From Nomia melanderi (Eukaryota; Arthropoda; Insecta; Hymenoptera; Halictidae), in contig NC_135000.1 of the NCBI RefSeq assembly GCF_051020985.1, forward strand, positions 23,962,784 to 24,026,783: a stretch of 64,000 nucleotides of DNA, written 5' to 3'. How positions within the stretch are numbered: position 1 is the stretch's first letter; the number at the start of each line of letters is the position of its first letter. The translations under genes and the position numbers were made by a program. Shown piece after piece: positions 13,801 through 25,611 of this stretch. A model generated the notes under the pieces. The model saw only the letters and a program-made list of their open reading frames with translations, did not search any database and had not been told where the DNA came from.

Positions 13801-14900
13801 TTTTATCGCGAGTTACATTGTCGTCGTGGTGATATGGAAATAAGTTTAGATTGCGGTGAAATTGTTAGGTGAGCAGATCTCTTCCATGGATCGTCGAGAT
13901 GAAGAGCGGATGAGGTTCGAACGTTGAATTCATCTCGATATAGGATCGAGAAGAGTTGGTAGTGTAAGGTATACGGAGATTGAAAAGGTAGCGGCGGAAT
14001 GCGTCCGCGGAAAATGGAACTGTTGCGTCAGGTGTTAGAAAATAGACTTATGGTACTATATTAGATGTTGTAATGATGACGAGGTTTCCTTGCAGAGGAG
14101 ACAGTTTAACGCGGTGTTATTTTAAGAACAGCAACGGGATATAGATCCTTCTGAAATGGGCATAGGGAAAATTGTGCGAGGCAGAAGGTATGGGAGGATC
14201 GATTTATCGCATGAATGATGCACAGCCCCGCTGGGCAAAGTGCTGATAGTTCTGATAGTTCCCGCTGCGTTTAAAATAGCTGCTCGATCTAGAGTCGCTC
14301 TCCATAACAGATATCTGTTACTTCCTTAAAGGTATTGGCGTAGAAATGTCGTTGCTCGAACTGCATTGGACACATATTAGATACCGCTAATGACTATTCG
14401 ATAAGTTTCTGATCGTTGAAATTCACTATGCTTTCTTCGATATTCCTCGATACACGCATCAATGCAACAAAATAAAACGCTCGATCAATAACAAACACTA
14501 CCGAACCAACAATAAGTTAATCATCACGATTCATTCGTCATCAGAAAGTTACAACACTCGAGTAATCCAAAACGTTCTTCGTAACAGTAGAGTATATAGA
14601 TCCTACGATAAAATAAATTCTTCGTAACAGCAAACTAAATGAAATTACCCCTTTAAGTTTATTGTTCTTTCAAGAATCGCAGAGAACAAGACGATGCGAA
14701 TTGTTTTCGACGATAAAATCAGGCCAACAGAAGTTCCGACAGGCCCGGCGAGCTCGCGGGGGCGAATGAAGTTTCGATCGGCATCAGAGTTCGCAACCGC
14801 CGCGACGACGACGTCGACGCCGACGCCACCGCGGTCCCCGCCTGAGCAATAAATCGTCGATATCACAATGAGCACGTATTGAGCCGTCGGCCGTCCGTTG
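7805..14900. other. Intergenic or intronic DNA, no recognisable gene
   Basis: Nothing but scattered short frames, the 12.9-kb polypurine tract and A/T-rich patches. A duplicated CTGATAGTT lies at about 14243-14262. Confidence 0.6.
12880..12953. repeat. Polypurine tract
   Basis: About 75 nt of nearly pure A/G with GAGAGAG and A-run subsections. Confidence 0.8.
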
Positions 14901-14983
14901 TAATGGCGCAATGAATCATGCAAAAACTTATCGTTCCCGTCTAGGAGATGAGCGAATGCATGTTTTCATTAGTCACCGTTATT
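14901..14983 (+). ncRNA. Candidate microRNA-like hairpin, copy 1 of 3
   Basis: Seen: the 3' arm holds a 21-nt element (TTTT followed by CATTAGTCACCGTTATT, 14963-14983) that recurs exactly at two other sites in this window. An upstream arm pairs with it: TAATGG (14901-14906) with CCGTTA (14976-14981, one G-U), AATGA against TCATT with one bulge, and CATGCA (14917-14922) with TGCATG (14957-14962). About 34 nt remain as loop. The loop contains GAGATGAG (14945-14952), shared at the same 18-nt offset with copy 2. Inference: a pre-miRNA whose conserved product would lie on the 3' arm. The loop is long and the stem has bulges, so this copy alone would be modest evidence. I do not recognise the sequence as a known insect microRNA. 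Transcription from the minus strand is also possible. Confidence 0.45.
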
Positions 14984-15559
14984 CGCTGCGCCCTTGCAGA
15001 TGCGCCGCGTCCGCGGCGAGCGCGCCTTTTCGCTCAACCTTGCCCGGGTATTACCGAGCATTTCCCTTTTATCTTCTTATCGGTGATCTATCGATTACAG
15101 ATCTCGCCGCGGCATCGATGAGCCTGTACGAGCTGGAACGAAAAAGTAAATCGCCTGGAACAAGAACTCTCGATACGTCGATCTATGTAAATGAAACGCT
15201 ATGCGCGTACAATTCACGGGGGAGATTATTTTCTCGCGTCGACTTTCTCGAGCAGCTGTTAAAGAATCGCGAATCCGATGGTTCGTCTAATCGAAATAAT
15301 AAAACAACGATCCAGGAATTGTACGGACGCTCCGATATATTATATTTCTCACTTTCGATGTATCCTATAATTAGAGATGAATGGAATAAAATTAATCGAG
15401 CGAAGTGTAATATTTAATTGAGACGAACGGGAGACACCGAATAACTTCTTATTCCGAATTCCCGCGTTGCAGATTCTAGGATCACGCGAAACGCGTGTAA
15501 CCTGTCGTCGCGTTCCATTTATCCGTCTCGGTGATTAGCACGGGACACAATTGATTATT

Positions 15560-15632
15560 GTGAACGGTACGCGAGCGCAAAACTGCGCGCGAGATGAGAG
15601 CATGCACGTTTTCATTAGTCACCGTTATTTGT
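15560..15632 (+). ncRNA. Candidate microRNA-like hairpin, copy 2 of 3
   Basis: Seen: the same 21-nt element lies at 15609-15629, about 646 nt downstream of copy 1. Pairing blocks are AACGGT (15563-15568) with ACCGTT (15621-15626), and AAAAC (15579-15583) with GTTTT (15608-15612), joined by a bulged middle (AC/GT, GA/TT, G/C). The lower stem outside ACCGTT pairs poorly, so this is the weakest of the three structures. The 18 nt before the element match copy 1 closely, with GAGATGAG at the same spacing and three differences over 23 nt. That implies copies 1 and 2 come from a local duplication. The upstream pairing arms differ in sequence. If the hairpin is real, the 3' arm was held constant while the 5' arm drifted. 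Confidence 0.35.
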
Positions 15633-16740
15633 GACGCGCGGCTCTGCGAAGCGCGATATAACGCCGATGCGCCGTGTAAATGCATGTTGCCCCGAGGGCT
15701 TCGCCGAGTCCCTGCTCCGAACCGTCTCTCCCTGTAACTCTACTAATAATAGCAATGTATCTTCCGCTGTTCCATAATAATGCGCTGAATTATTCCGATT
15801 TCGCACCTGGTAACTAAGTGCATAATGCAATTCTAACGAGGGCGACGGCGTTAAATGCTCGAGCAAAAACTCTGGTTGAACACGCTACGACCGAAATATT
15901 ACGTGTTGTACTTTCTAGAACTATTGGTCTTCTATATTGCACGCGCAATCAAACGAATATTAACCGTGCAGAATACCGAGCGGAATATCCAAGAACAAGA
16001 TATTCTCGACACGGCACTTTTATCACTATGTAGCAGGCCGAAATGTTTTGCTGCGTCGCAGCGAGGTCCGACAAAAATCATCGCGCTTTATTAGAATACA
16101 ATACCTCATTTCAGTCAAATTTATGAGTATTCAGGGAATAACAATCGAGCCCACGGAGCGCTTGTGGGAGCGAGGATAATACCGATCAACGGAGTATCCT
16201 TGCTAAGTATATCCTTCGTAGAAAGTTGATATCTAATAAGTAAAATATATATCTATACAGTGTTCCTACGCGTAATCCAGTACCAACAGATCCTCCCATC
16301 GCAACTAATATTTCAATCAGCTGTAACTCATCGCGCTAACGATCTTACGAGAATTCCGAGAAATAAATCAACAAAACGGACGCAAGTACGACAACGTCGA
16401 AAAATAAATCGCCAACCATTGAAATATATAACAAACCCTTAGGACAACGATCATAACGTAATTCAATACTCCACAAATTCCTCCCGAGGCATGGCCGACA
16501 CTTTCATCCGTGAAATCAAAGAGCAGGTACACCCACCGCGCGAGATCCTCCTCCACCCGTCACGTTCGCACTTTTCCAGGCAGCCCTGTTAAATAAATCG
16601 GCTCGATAAATAAAAGGGCACGAATGCCTCTCGAGGCTCGGCTTCGCGTAGCCTCATTACCATTCGCCGGGGTTCGCGTATCTAATCCGCATTATCACGG
16701 CATCCAGCGTTTAATAAGAGCCGGGAATATTTTAAACAAA
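15633..16740. other. Spacer between hairpin copies 2 and 3; no gene seen
   Basis: No fourth copy of the 21-nt element was found here. The stretch is A/T-richer than its flanks. It contains GATGCGCCG at 15666-15674, a string that also follows copy 1 (14999-15007), and GATGCAGCGCC-like text follows copy 3. The duplicated unit may therefore once have been longer than the hairpin. There is a short palindrome GCTGCG-T-CGCAGC near 16052. Open frames of 60-83 codons here look like noise. Confidence 0.5.
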
Positions 16741-16813
16741 GTCGCAAACGCCGGCCCACTCGCGCGATACGCGAGCCGCGTATACATTTTCATTAGTCAC
16801 CGTTATTTGCGAC
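16741..16813 (+). ncRNA. Candidate microRNA-like hairpin, copy 3 of 3 (best structure)
   Basis: Seen: the 21-nt element at 16787-16807 is the 3' arm of a compact 73-nt hairpin. The base is an uninterrupted 8-bp stem, GTCGCAAA (16741-16748) with TTTGCGAC (16806-16813). Inward come CGG with CCG (16752-16754 / 16800-16802) and ACT with AGT (16758-16760 / 16795-16797), plus G-U pairs. The tip is a perfect 6-bp stem, ATACGC (16767-16772) with GCGTAT (16778-16783), around a 5-nt loop. Size and layout fit an animal pre-miRNA. Inference: the product would be about 21-22 nt from the 3' arm and would start with U. The spacing to copy 2 is about 1.2 kb, so the three could sit on one primary transcript. 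No known family is recognised. Confidence 0.55.
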
Positions 16814-18176
16814 GCCCTCGGCCGCGGCGTGGCGCGACCGCCGATGCAGCGCCGATGCAGAGTCAGCGCCGGGCCGTCTCTGTGTGTATGATGCCTCGGA
16901 GGTATTCTTTCGAGCATGCACGCCTGGCTTCGCCTCACCTCGCCGCGGCACCGGTCGCGCGCGAGTATGTTTTGATATCTCGCGGGTACAAGAGAGCCTC
17001 GTCATACCTCTTGTAACATGTGTGCATAAACAGAGTGGAATGATCGAGCGAGGGGTCAAAGAAGGATAAAGGATATAAGGAGGAAGTGTCGGCGGCGGTG
17101 GTTAAGAAAATGCGAAACAAAATGGATCGAGGAACGGTCTCGCGACAACTCGGCCGAGGGATGGCGAGCGCCGCGGTAAGAATGGCTTGGGAGTGGTTCA
17201 GATAAACGAAATGAACTCGTAGCCGCTTCCAGGACTTAATTAAAGGCGAGCCAGTTATGATAATTAGCTGTATACAACGAGGCGACTGTAATCGTCACCC
17301 CTTTGATTCCGATTCCGACGTGCCGCGGACCCGTATGCCCACGCGGATCTTTTAAGAGGAATTTTATAGCGGGCTCCTCCGCCGAGTAATATAATACCGC
17401 GTGTACAGGATACGTTTATCCGTGGTCGTTAGAGGATAAATCCTATCCAGGCTGATGATCTCCCTTATTCGAGGCGCGCCGGCCTGCCCGGGCGAAAACG
17501 ATCCGGTGGGATAGCCGCCGCCGCGGCCCACAGCCGATACGACCGGGCAACAACTTGTTCGCGCTAATTAGCCTCGTCAGAAATCGATGCGTTTACCAGG
17601 AAAGCAACGGCACCGTTGACTTCTAACCGGCGGGAAGCCGGCCGACGCGCCGCGGAGTGGTCGCTTTCGGGGCAACCTTGAGCGCGGAGTCAGCGAGCAC
17701 GGGATCCCGTTAACGGTCGTACTTCGTTAAGCCAGTAGGAAGTGTATCGTTTAGGAGGCGTGTATTTACAATTTACAGCGACGGGCCCGGGCCCGTGTGT
17801 GATCGGCGCCGATTAATTGCCGGCTCGATGTGATCTCGATAAAGCGGTACACATCGATGCCCGCGCATCGGTTCCTTGCTCGATCTAGCCGCGCCGCTCG
17901 AGGCGGAACCGCCGGGTTCGTAATTTTCGTGGAGACCGTTACTCGCGCGTTACCTCCGCTCGATATTTCCGCGGCTCGTTCTACCCACGCGGCTGCCGTG
18001 CGCGATCTATAACCGTTTCGAGATCACGATCGCGATCTGTTATAGTGATTCCTGGGCTCGCCGATGCTTGTGCAACGGAATTTTCATTGGACTACGTGAA
18101 TATTGGGAACTGAATTTTATCTGTTAGCTGTTATTTACAAGAATAAACCCTATCTTGATGGAAAACGGAATTTAAG

Positions 18177-18197
18177 TTTATATATATATATATATAT
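18177..18197. repeat. (TA)n microsatellite
   Basis: About nine TA units. Confidence 0.85.
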
Positions 18198-21100
18198 GCA
18201 TAGTTACTCTATCCAGTTGCGAGAATTGCTTTCGAGTGTAACCCGCAATGGTCTTACCCTTGAATAGACAACTGGCTTACCGCGCGGGCCACGCAACGGG
18301 TGTGCGACAAGAAAGATCCGATCTGGTTAAACAGCAATTGTCATTTACGAGGGAGGCAGGGAATGGTATGAGATTCCGTCTGGGCATTGTATCGATCAAC
18401 ACCTACGCAAGACGGTTCGCGGAATTTATAGCGTCTGGAAATAACCGGGAGGGGAATAGAGTACGTTGATCCGTGGCTACGGTAGTAGCAAACGTTTCGG
18501 TGCGTCGGTTAATAGCACTTAGCGGGATCAGTGGCGGATGTTACCCTTTTTCGTGCGCGGACTCGTGACGTTCACATATTTCACAAGGGAAATCTCAGAC
18601 GCGGTAATTTCGGTTAATTCCAGTTCTTCCTGATCCGTGCGAAATAACCGGCGCACTCGATCGATCGTGCTGTTAGAAAATCAAGGAAACCTATCGTGAG
18701 ACACATTCATTCTGCAAGAGGAACCGTTGGAACAAAGTTCACCGGCGGGACCGGGATCCCGCGCACGTCCGCATCGATTATCGTTTGACCGACTGAAGTA
18801 CCCGGGACGTCAGTTTAATGAATAACGACGTACGTAATGACAGAGGTCGTCATATCCCCGACGGGAGCCGCACATACGTCAGCCGGAATCAATTCCGTCG
18901 GAAAACCTTCCGTCGATGTTTGACGAGCTCGGACGTTCGAACGAACGTGGCTCGAATCGCGGCACGGAGAGCCATCAGCACTTTTTTGCTCGGGCCATCG
19001 AGCGACCGTCAAAGAGAAATGCGGTTAATTGATACCTCTTCTGCGGGTTAAAAATAAATCCGATGTTACAATCGTGAAAGTGGACTCCCGTGAAGCGCGG
19101 ATTTCGGTGAACCGTTATGAATGTCGATCGACGCTGCGGAGATTTCTATTTTTTTTTCCCTTCTTTTTTTATTTTCGACGAAGTACGTCGCTGTGTATCA
19201 TTTGATAGTTCCACTTGAGCACAGCTGTAGGAGTACGGTTTCGCGTCAGTATCGGTTGAACCGCTTTACGCGAACAATTCTGAGAAACGTATTCTTCCTC
19301 TAATAGATACGGTAGGATTAATAGTTTCGCATTCGAATTAATCGGAAGACGCGATCGAATAACTAATTATCGAGGCTTCCTATAAAACGCTTAAAAATTA
19401 TAATGCGAACGAAGAGAAACTGTTGCGCGTGCAGGATACTTTTTGCATCGTTCTTATGGGTAGCCGATCGTATTCTTGCAGCGATCCACGCGATATTATG
19501 GGGGTATCGACGCTGCGGGCAGTATCCTAGCTGCGCGAGGAGTGAGATTACAGAATAAATCGTATTATTAAGGAACACGCCTATTCTTCCTGCAACGATC
19601 ATCCCCGCGAATAAGAACTATTTTTCATAATTTGTTGCTGCTTTATTATGAATAAATATCCTCCCGTGCGTAACCGGGCCGGCATGAATCCGAGGATAAA
19701 ATTCTAGGTAAGTAGTTCCACCGGTAAACTTATACTGATAGCATATGCTACGCGATACGGGGATAATAAAATGTTCGAACAAGAGAGTTATCGGATAGCG
19801 AGCGTATTCGTTTAATGGGATTTGTAACGTGCTTATTGTAAAATCCCCGGCCGGGAATGATTCGTCTTTTCCTGCATTCGCGAACAACCGATGCGCTCCG
19901 GTGTCGGGTTTCACGATTTCTTGAATTAAGTCGGACCCCGCGTATTCTGCGATTCCTGTTCGCGGTGTAGTCGGCCCGCCGCGGCATCTCGTTCCGTCCG
20001 AAATCTACTATCCGCCCTTACGTTTCTGGACATAAATCTCCCGGTAAACCCTCCAGTCGGTTCCCCGGACTGAAATATTTATGCGCTCCCATCGCTCGCA
20101 GTGTTTTATACTTCGCGCGGGGTTTATACCTCGCTCGCTCATCTGCCCGGCCGGCCTCTCGCCTGCTCGCCTCGGCTTCCCATTCACCGATATTATTGGA
20201 AGCCGCGTTGCGACGAAAGCGTAATTATAAAGTTTAATCCCGGAGATCAGAAGCATCGGGCTCCGGGCGCGCAGTTCCACGGAAGTATCGTGTACCGCGT
20301 ACGAACCTCCTCCGCAGGCCGGCGCGCAACGGAAAAATTTCAATTCAATTACACGCGAGCCAACCGCCCTCGTGATCTCCGGTATCACCGAGGCATCGAG
20401 CGGCAAGTTACCGTATTCCCGTGGCGAAACGATAAATTTCTAACCCAATTACACGTTATACCAACTCGAAACTTGTAATACGTCGGTCGCAGCGGCGCGC
20501 GGGGGCCTGCATTATCTCGCACACGACGACGCGACGCTTCGTCTCCCGCGTTTCTGCCAGCCACGATTCCGTCGTAACGCTATTACCGCGTCACCCCGTA
20601 TCGAGTGGCCGGGCCTTCGGAGCGCCGGGCATTCCCGGGTATCGTAAGTGGCGCGTACCCGCGCTGTCCACCACGGCAACACCTACACCGTTCCGCATTA
20701 CTTATCGAGCCGCGGTCGGTGTCCATCGAGAATAGAAGCGGGAACATGCAGGAAGCTGAAATGCCCGATGCAACTGACAGGTGCTCACGTATTCACGGAC
20801 GGACAGCCCTTCACTCGCGGCGCATCAATCTCCGCTGGCCGGTCGCCGGTCAAAGAAGCCAGAGAGACCCCGGTACCCTCCGTTCATCTCTACGTCCGCA
20901 CGTCTGTCCGCCCGTCCGATCCCTCGTACGATCGAGCGGAGCGGTTTCGGAGCTGGCCGCGTCCAGGTCGCCGATCCGGTAGACAATGACCTCACAGTGC
21001 ACAGATTTTGCAATGTAACGGGGAACTTCGTTTTTGCTTTTGGCTACGGACCACACGCGGCACACTGTAACGGCGTGCGCGCGCGAGCGAGCGGCCCGTC

Positions 21101-24100
21101 CCGCGCGCGGTCTTCGTCGTACCGAGATCGCGATCGGGACTGCCGGGTTGATGTGTCATCGCGCCGCGGTTCCCTGGACCCGACAGAGCACTCTTGTCCC
21201 TGAAAGAACACCTTGTGCTCCTCTTCCATGAATGCTATTCGCGACACAGACAGCTTTTCGTCGCGCGGCCGGAACGCCGCCGACGTCTTTGTGCGCGCAC
21301 GATGATTTACGCCAGCCGTGTACCCCGGGTCATTTTAATAAGAATTTCTCGGTGGCGCGCTCATCCCGCGGGCGCCGACTCTCCGCGCGAGGTTTATTTA
21401 TGTGGACGAACGGCTCGCGGACGTGGCAACGCGTTTCGAGGTTTCCTCGTGAGATTTTCGAATTGGTTCGCGCATCGCGGCGCTGCGCTCGGTGGCTGGC
21501 CGACGATGAAAGGAAATTGAATTACAGGATGATGTATTGCCCTGCCACGCGTTCAGAAAGAGTTGTCGGTGGTAATGGTAATAATTACGAGGGCAATCGT
21601 GGCGTATAAAATTTTGTTCAATGAAGAACAGTGAAAGATTTAACGAAAAAGGTACTATTCTTTATTCACGATTTGTTCTTTAAGGGAATTAAACAGATAT
21701 TTCCATCGTAAATTGGAGAACAAATACATTGTTTATGGTACGACATATTCAATGAACTAATTTATTTTCAATAGCGCATTTATCCATTGTACCGCAACGT
21801 CAGTTATTTCAACGTAATTACGAGGAATAATCCTCACAATAAACGTACATACACGTCCATATATATCCCAATAATCAACGGAATGTAATAGTACGGTACC
21901 ACCGGTTACTTAATAATTACTGTCAAATATTTCAGTTCCACGTAATTACTTCATAACAAAAAACAACAAATTGGTGCAGCTGCAAGCTGACCGAGTTTGT
22001 TCACCGTGAAACATGTAAAAGCTTACGTAAATAAGGTCACCGTGTTGTCTACGAAAAATGTTCGTACCGACGATCGCATTAACTAATCAACGATTCCAGA
22101 CTAAACCCTTCCCAATGTCCAATCAATTCATCGATGTACAGAAACACTGGCCCCTTCCCACACCAATGAAAAGTCACGTATCCGGCTAAGGGATTAAGAC
22201 ATTCCGATGTTCCCGTCGCCGGCGTCAGTTTCGCGAAGTGAAATCGAAGAGGCTTGCCGATCCTCCGTGAGCAAGGAAACCCGCGTCGCGTTTCTGCAGG
22301 CCGCATCAGCATCGGGCGACAGCGAGCGGGCGGCAGCCTCGATCGGTGTCACACACAGAAAGCAATCTTTCTGACAAACGATAGCCTTATTGCGAATGCA
22401 GTGCAAACGGGGCTGGACCGGTCTCCCGCGGTGCGTAAAGGCTGGGCTGCGATTACGCGGTCGACAATTTCGCAGGGAATTCCGTGGAGCGGCCGCCTGC
22501 CAGCCACCTGCCGCCGACATTTACTTTGTGGAAATCCATCGACGCGGCCCGGCCGATTCCACGGCGTCAGTACGGACATCAAAGTGGACAACGTCCATAA
22601 CCGCGCGTGGTTCGATTCAAAGGAACCTCCTGCGCGACTGTCTGCGTGAAACCGGGCCCGTGGACGAGCCGGCCACGCTCACGAATAACCGGCCCCGTAT
22701 CGTACTGGGTGTCGAAGGAGGAACTGTCCGCGCGCTGTGACAGCGGATTCAACGCGTGTTGGCGCGCGGCGCGATTGGACGGTCGGAGGTAGTTTATGGT
22801 GATGACTGAAACAATTTTTAAGGAGCCCGGACCGTTCGGGACGGAAATGAAAGGGCGCCGAGGGGGAATCGACGTCGCGAACGCCGGAGTGAAAGTTGAA
22901 CTTGGAATTTTGAAAGTGAACGCGAGCGTTTAAAGGTTTCGTTAGAGAAGTCTGATATTAAATGTTGTGTAACTGGTGGAATAAAGATTAATGAGATTCA
23001 TATACCTACGGCAGTGTACATTTTTAAAGCAGGGAAACTTATTAATTTGCAAGATAGAATTCCCCAGTTCTTATCGGCTACCTGTCGCGTTAATTATTCT
23101 TCCGTTACCTGTTCCTCGTCCGATTACATTTCCCGTCCGCCCGGCGTGAACAAGTTCCGATGACAGTCCAATAATCGTATTAAAATCCACTCGAATCCGA
23201 ACGCCCGCGTTTCCTTCTGGAACACCCCGTAGAGTGATCAGCGGAACACTTTTATTTCGGTCGGGAACCGAGGCAAGAATTTTCGCCGGTGAAATTTTTA
23301 CTACCGGATCGCCGTATCTTTACCGATTCGGAACACGATCGCGCGAAATATAAATTTCCTTTTTATTTCGCCGCGATATCGCGGTGCCGGGTCCCCGCGA
23401 GATATAAAACGCGTCATACTCGGCCCCGCGTGTGTACGGGTCACGCGGGGATTAGTGTGGGTGCCTTTAAATGCTAAGCCGCGCTGGGATTTCGGTTATC
23501 TCGGCCCCGAATAGATTGCGTTAATTAAACGCGACCGTGCTAATGAAATCCAAATACTCGCGCGCGTCTCGCCGCTCAAGGAACTGAACGCCGGAGGATC
23601 GCGCCGGTTGTTGCGCGAATTCGCTGATCGACTCGTCGCGCGGACAAACGTCGGCGTCTCGAGGAACGACGGCGAACGCTGCTCGAGCGCGAAAATGGAA
23701 CCTAACCGGGAAGAGAAGAACGAAAGAAACATAGCGTCGTGCACTTTGTCGCTGCGCCGCGTGTACGCCCGGAAAAAAGAAGAAGGCGAGGAAGTCGAAT
23801 AAAAGAAGCGGCTCCCACTGCCAGAAAATAAAGTGGTCCTGTGACACGTGGGAAATTTTCTGGCAGACAAGAGAACACGGGCCCTCCTCGGTGGATGAAA
23901 ACAGTTCCGTACGAAAGCGGAGAGAGACTCGCATCAACGAGTGTAAATCAGTTTACTACGGGGGAAAGGAGATTGCAAGTCGCGCGTTGCCATCCAGCGT
24001 TCGTCATAAGAACTGTGCTCCCAGAGTTCGCGCGCCGTCCGAGGAAGCTCTCCGTAGTTCCTTCGGAAGGAAACTTTCTTGAAGTACTTCCGTACGAACG

Positions 24101-24130
24101 AACACACGATTTTTTTTACTGGAAAAACTC

Positions 24131-24148
24131 GAAGAAGAAGAAGAAGAG
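24131..24148. repeat. (GAA)n tract
   Basis: Five to six GAA/GAG triplets. It creates a Lys run in the overlapping 187-codon plus frame (23841-24404), which I do not accept as a gene. Confidence 0.8.
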
Positions 24149-25238
24149 CAGTTCCATTAATGGGAAGCAGGGAGGAAACATTGAATCGTTAAGACGTCAT
24201 TTCCATTGGTTTTATCCGGTAACCGAGCGATACGCTCCCCCCACTTCGATCGAGAATTCTTACAGATTTGAAAAGGAAATTCTAGGGGAGAAAATACCCC
24301 TTTGTGATCGCATCGCGCACACTGGTACGCGGTCAACGAGCCAATTTCCCTGCGCGGCTCTCCATCAAGGAATTCGCATCCAGACGGATTTTATCGTCGT
24401 TTGATTCGCCGTGAGAGACGATCTGTCAACCTTGCCCCGGATGAATAGGTCCCGGGTCCCCGCGAGCCTTTCGTTCCGTGGACAATGGGCGAGTCGAGCT
24501 TTCAACGGCCTCGGGATTAGAAAAAAAAGGGGGGACCGAAGTGAAAAGCTCGGCGAAGGCGTTCCGAAGACGCGAGAGAAGCTCCATATTCGTCACGAGA
24601 ACCTCGCCCTTTCTCCGGGTTTCCCCCCGAATCACGAAAAACTTTACGACCGTCGGAATTGAACGTTCGAGAGTTCGATTGGAACGGTGATGTTCCGCTG
24701 GCTGGTGTTCTTCTATACGTCGGGCGTCGCGGACGCGCGACGCGCGAGATAAAAAACCCACAATTTGACGCGTGTCGCGAACATCTAAACTCAATTGTTT
24801 TATTACCGTTTATTTCCCGAACACTTCATTTTCCAGAGATCGTAATGAATATCCTGAGTTCCTTCGCAGCAATGTTTACGCAAGTTTATCGCCTTCCGAT
24901 CGAACGCGGAACGACTTCCGCGGCCGACCGCGATGTTTGCGCCGTTCCTCCGTGGAATCGCGACCGCGCGCGGAGCACCGCGATTGGAATATTACCGGCG
25001 CGGTTCTACGCGCCTATCGTTCGTTTAGAAACCCGGCTAACGAGTTAATATGCGCGACATACAATGCCGCGGCGAAATAGATTTACGACGATTATGAGGG
25101 TGGACGTCGGTCCGCTGGAAAGCGCATATAATTGTTTCACGGCTGAATGCCGTCGCATAATATTGCACATTGTGACGCGCGGATCGCGCGGCTGGCCGAC
25201 GCATGCCGGCTGAATGCGCGCCGCGATTCCGGGCCGGA

Positions 25239-25264
25239 CCGACGCGACGCGACGCGACGCGACG
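25239..25264. repeat. (GACGC)n pentamer repeat
   Basis: About five tandem GACGC units. The same pentamer is tandemly repeated again near 54.13 kb. Confidence 0.85.
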
Positions 25265-25591
25265 GAAAAACTGCGGGCGGCACCGCCGGCCGTATGTTTA
25301 CGTGTTCCGAATGACAGCTGATAAATGCCGATCGCAATTGGAATTCTGTTTTATCGCGGGGCCTCTGTCACCTGTTACAGGGAAATAAGCGAGACACCGT
25401 GTTCCCGCGCGCCTTTTTTTCCTCCCGTATTCGATTCCGCCGCTCGCGGGAAAACACGGGCCGCTATTTCCGCGGAAAAACAACGGGGGTTTGTTATTAC
25501 GGAACGGGCTAATGCATTTCCCGGCTGATCATCCTCATTCGGAGCTGGTCCGCATCGACGAGAGAGTTTAATTAAGCATCCGTCTGGACCA

Positions 25592-25611
25592 CGTCGTCGT
25601 CGTCGTCGTCG
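25592..25611. repeat. (CGT)n microsatellite
   Basis: About six CGT/GTC triplets. Confidence 0.85.

Noticed and set aside
18248..18469. 73-codon ATG frame with plausible residue mix
   Set aside because: Unrecognised and isolated, with no promoter, splice or repeat evidence; length is within chance.
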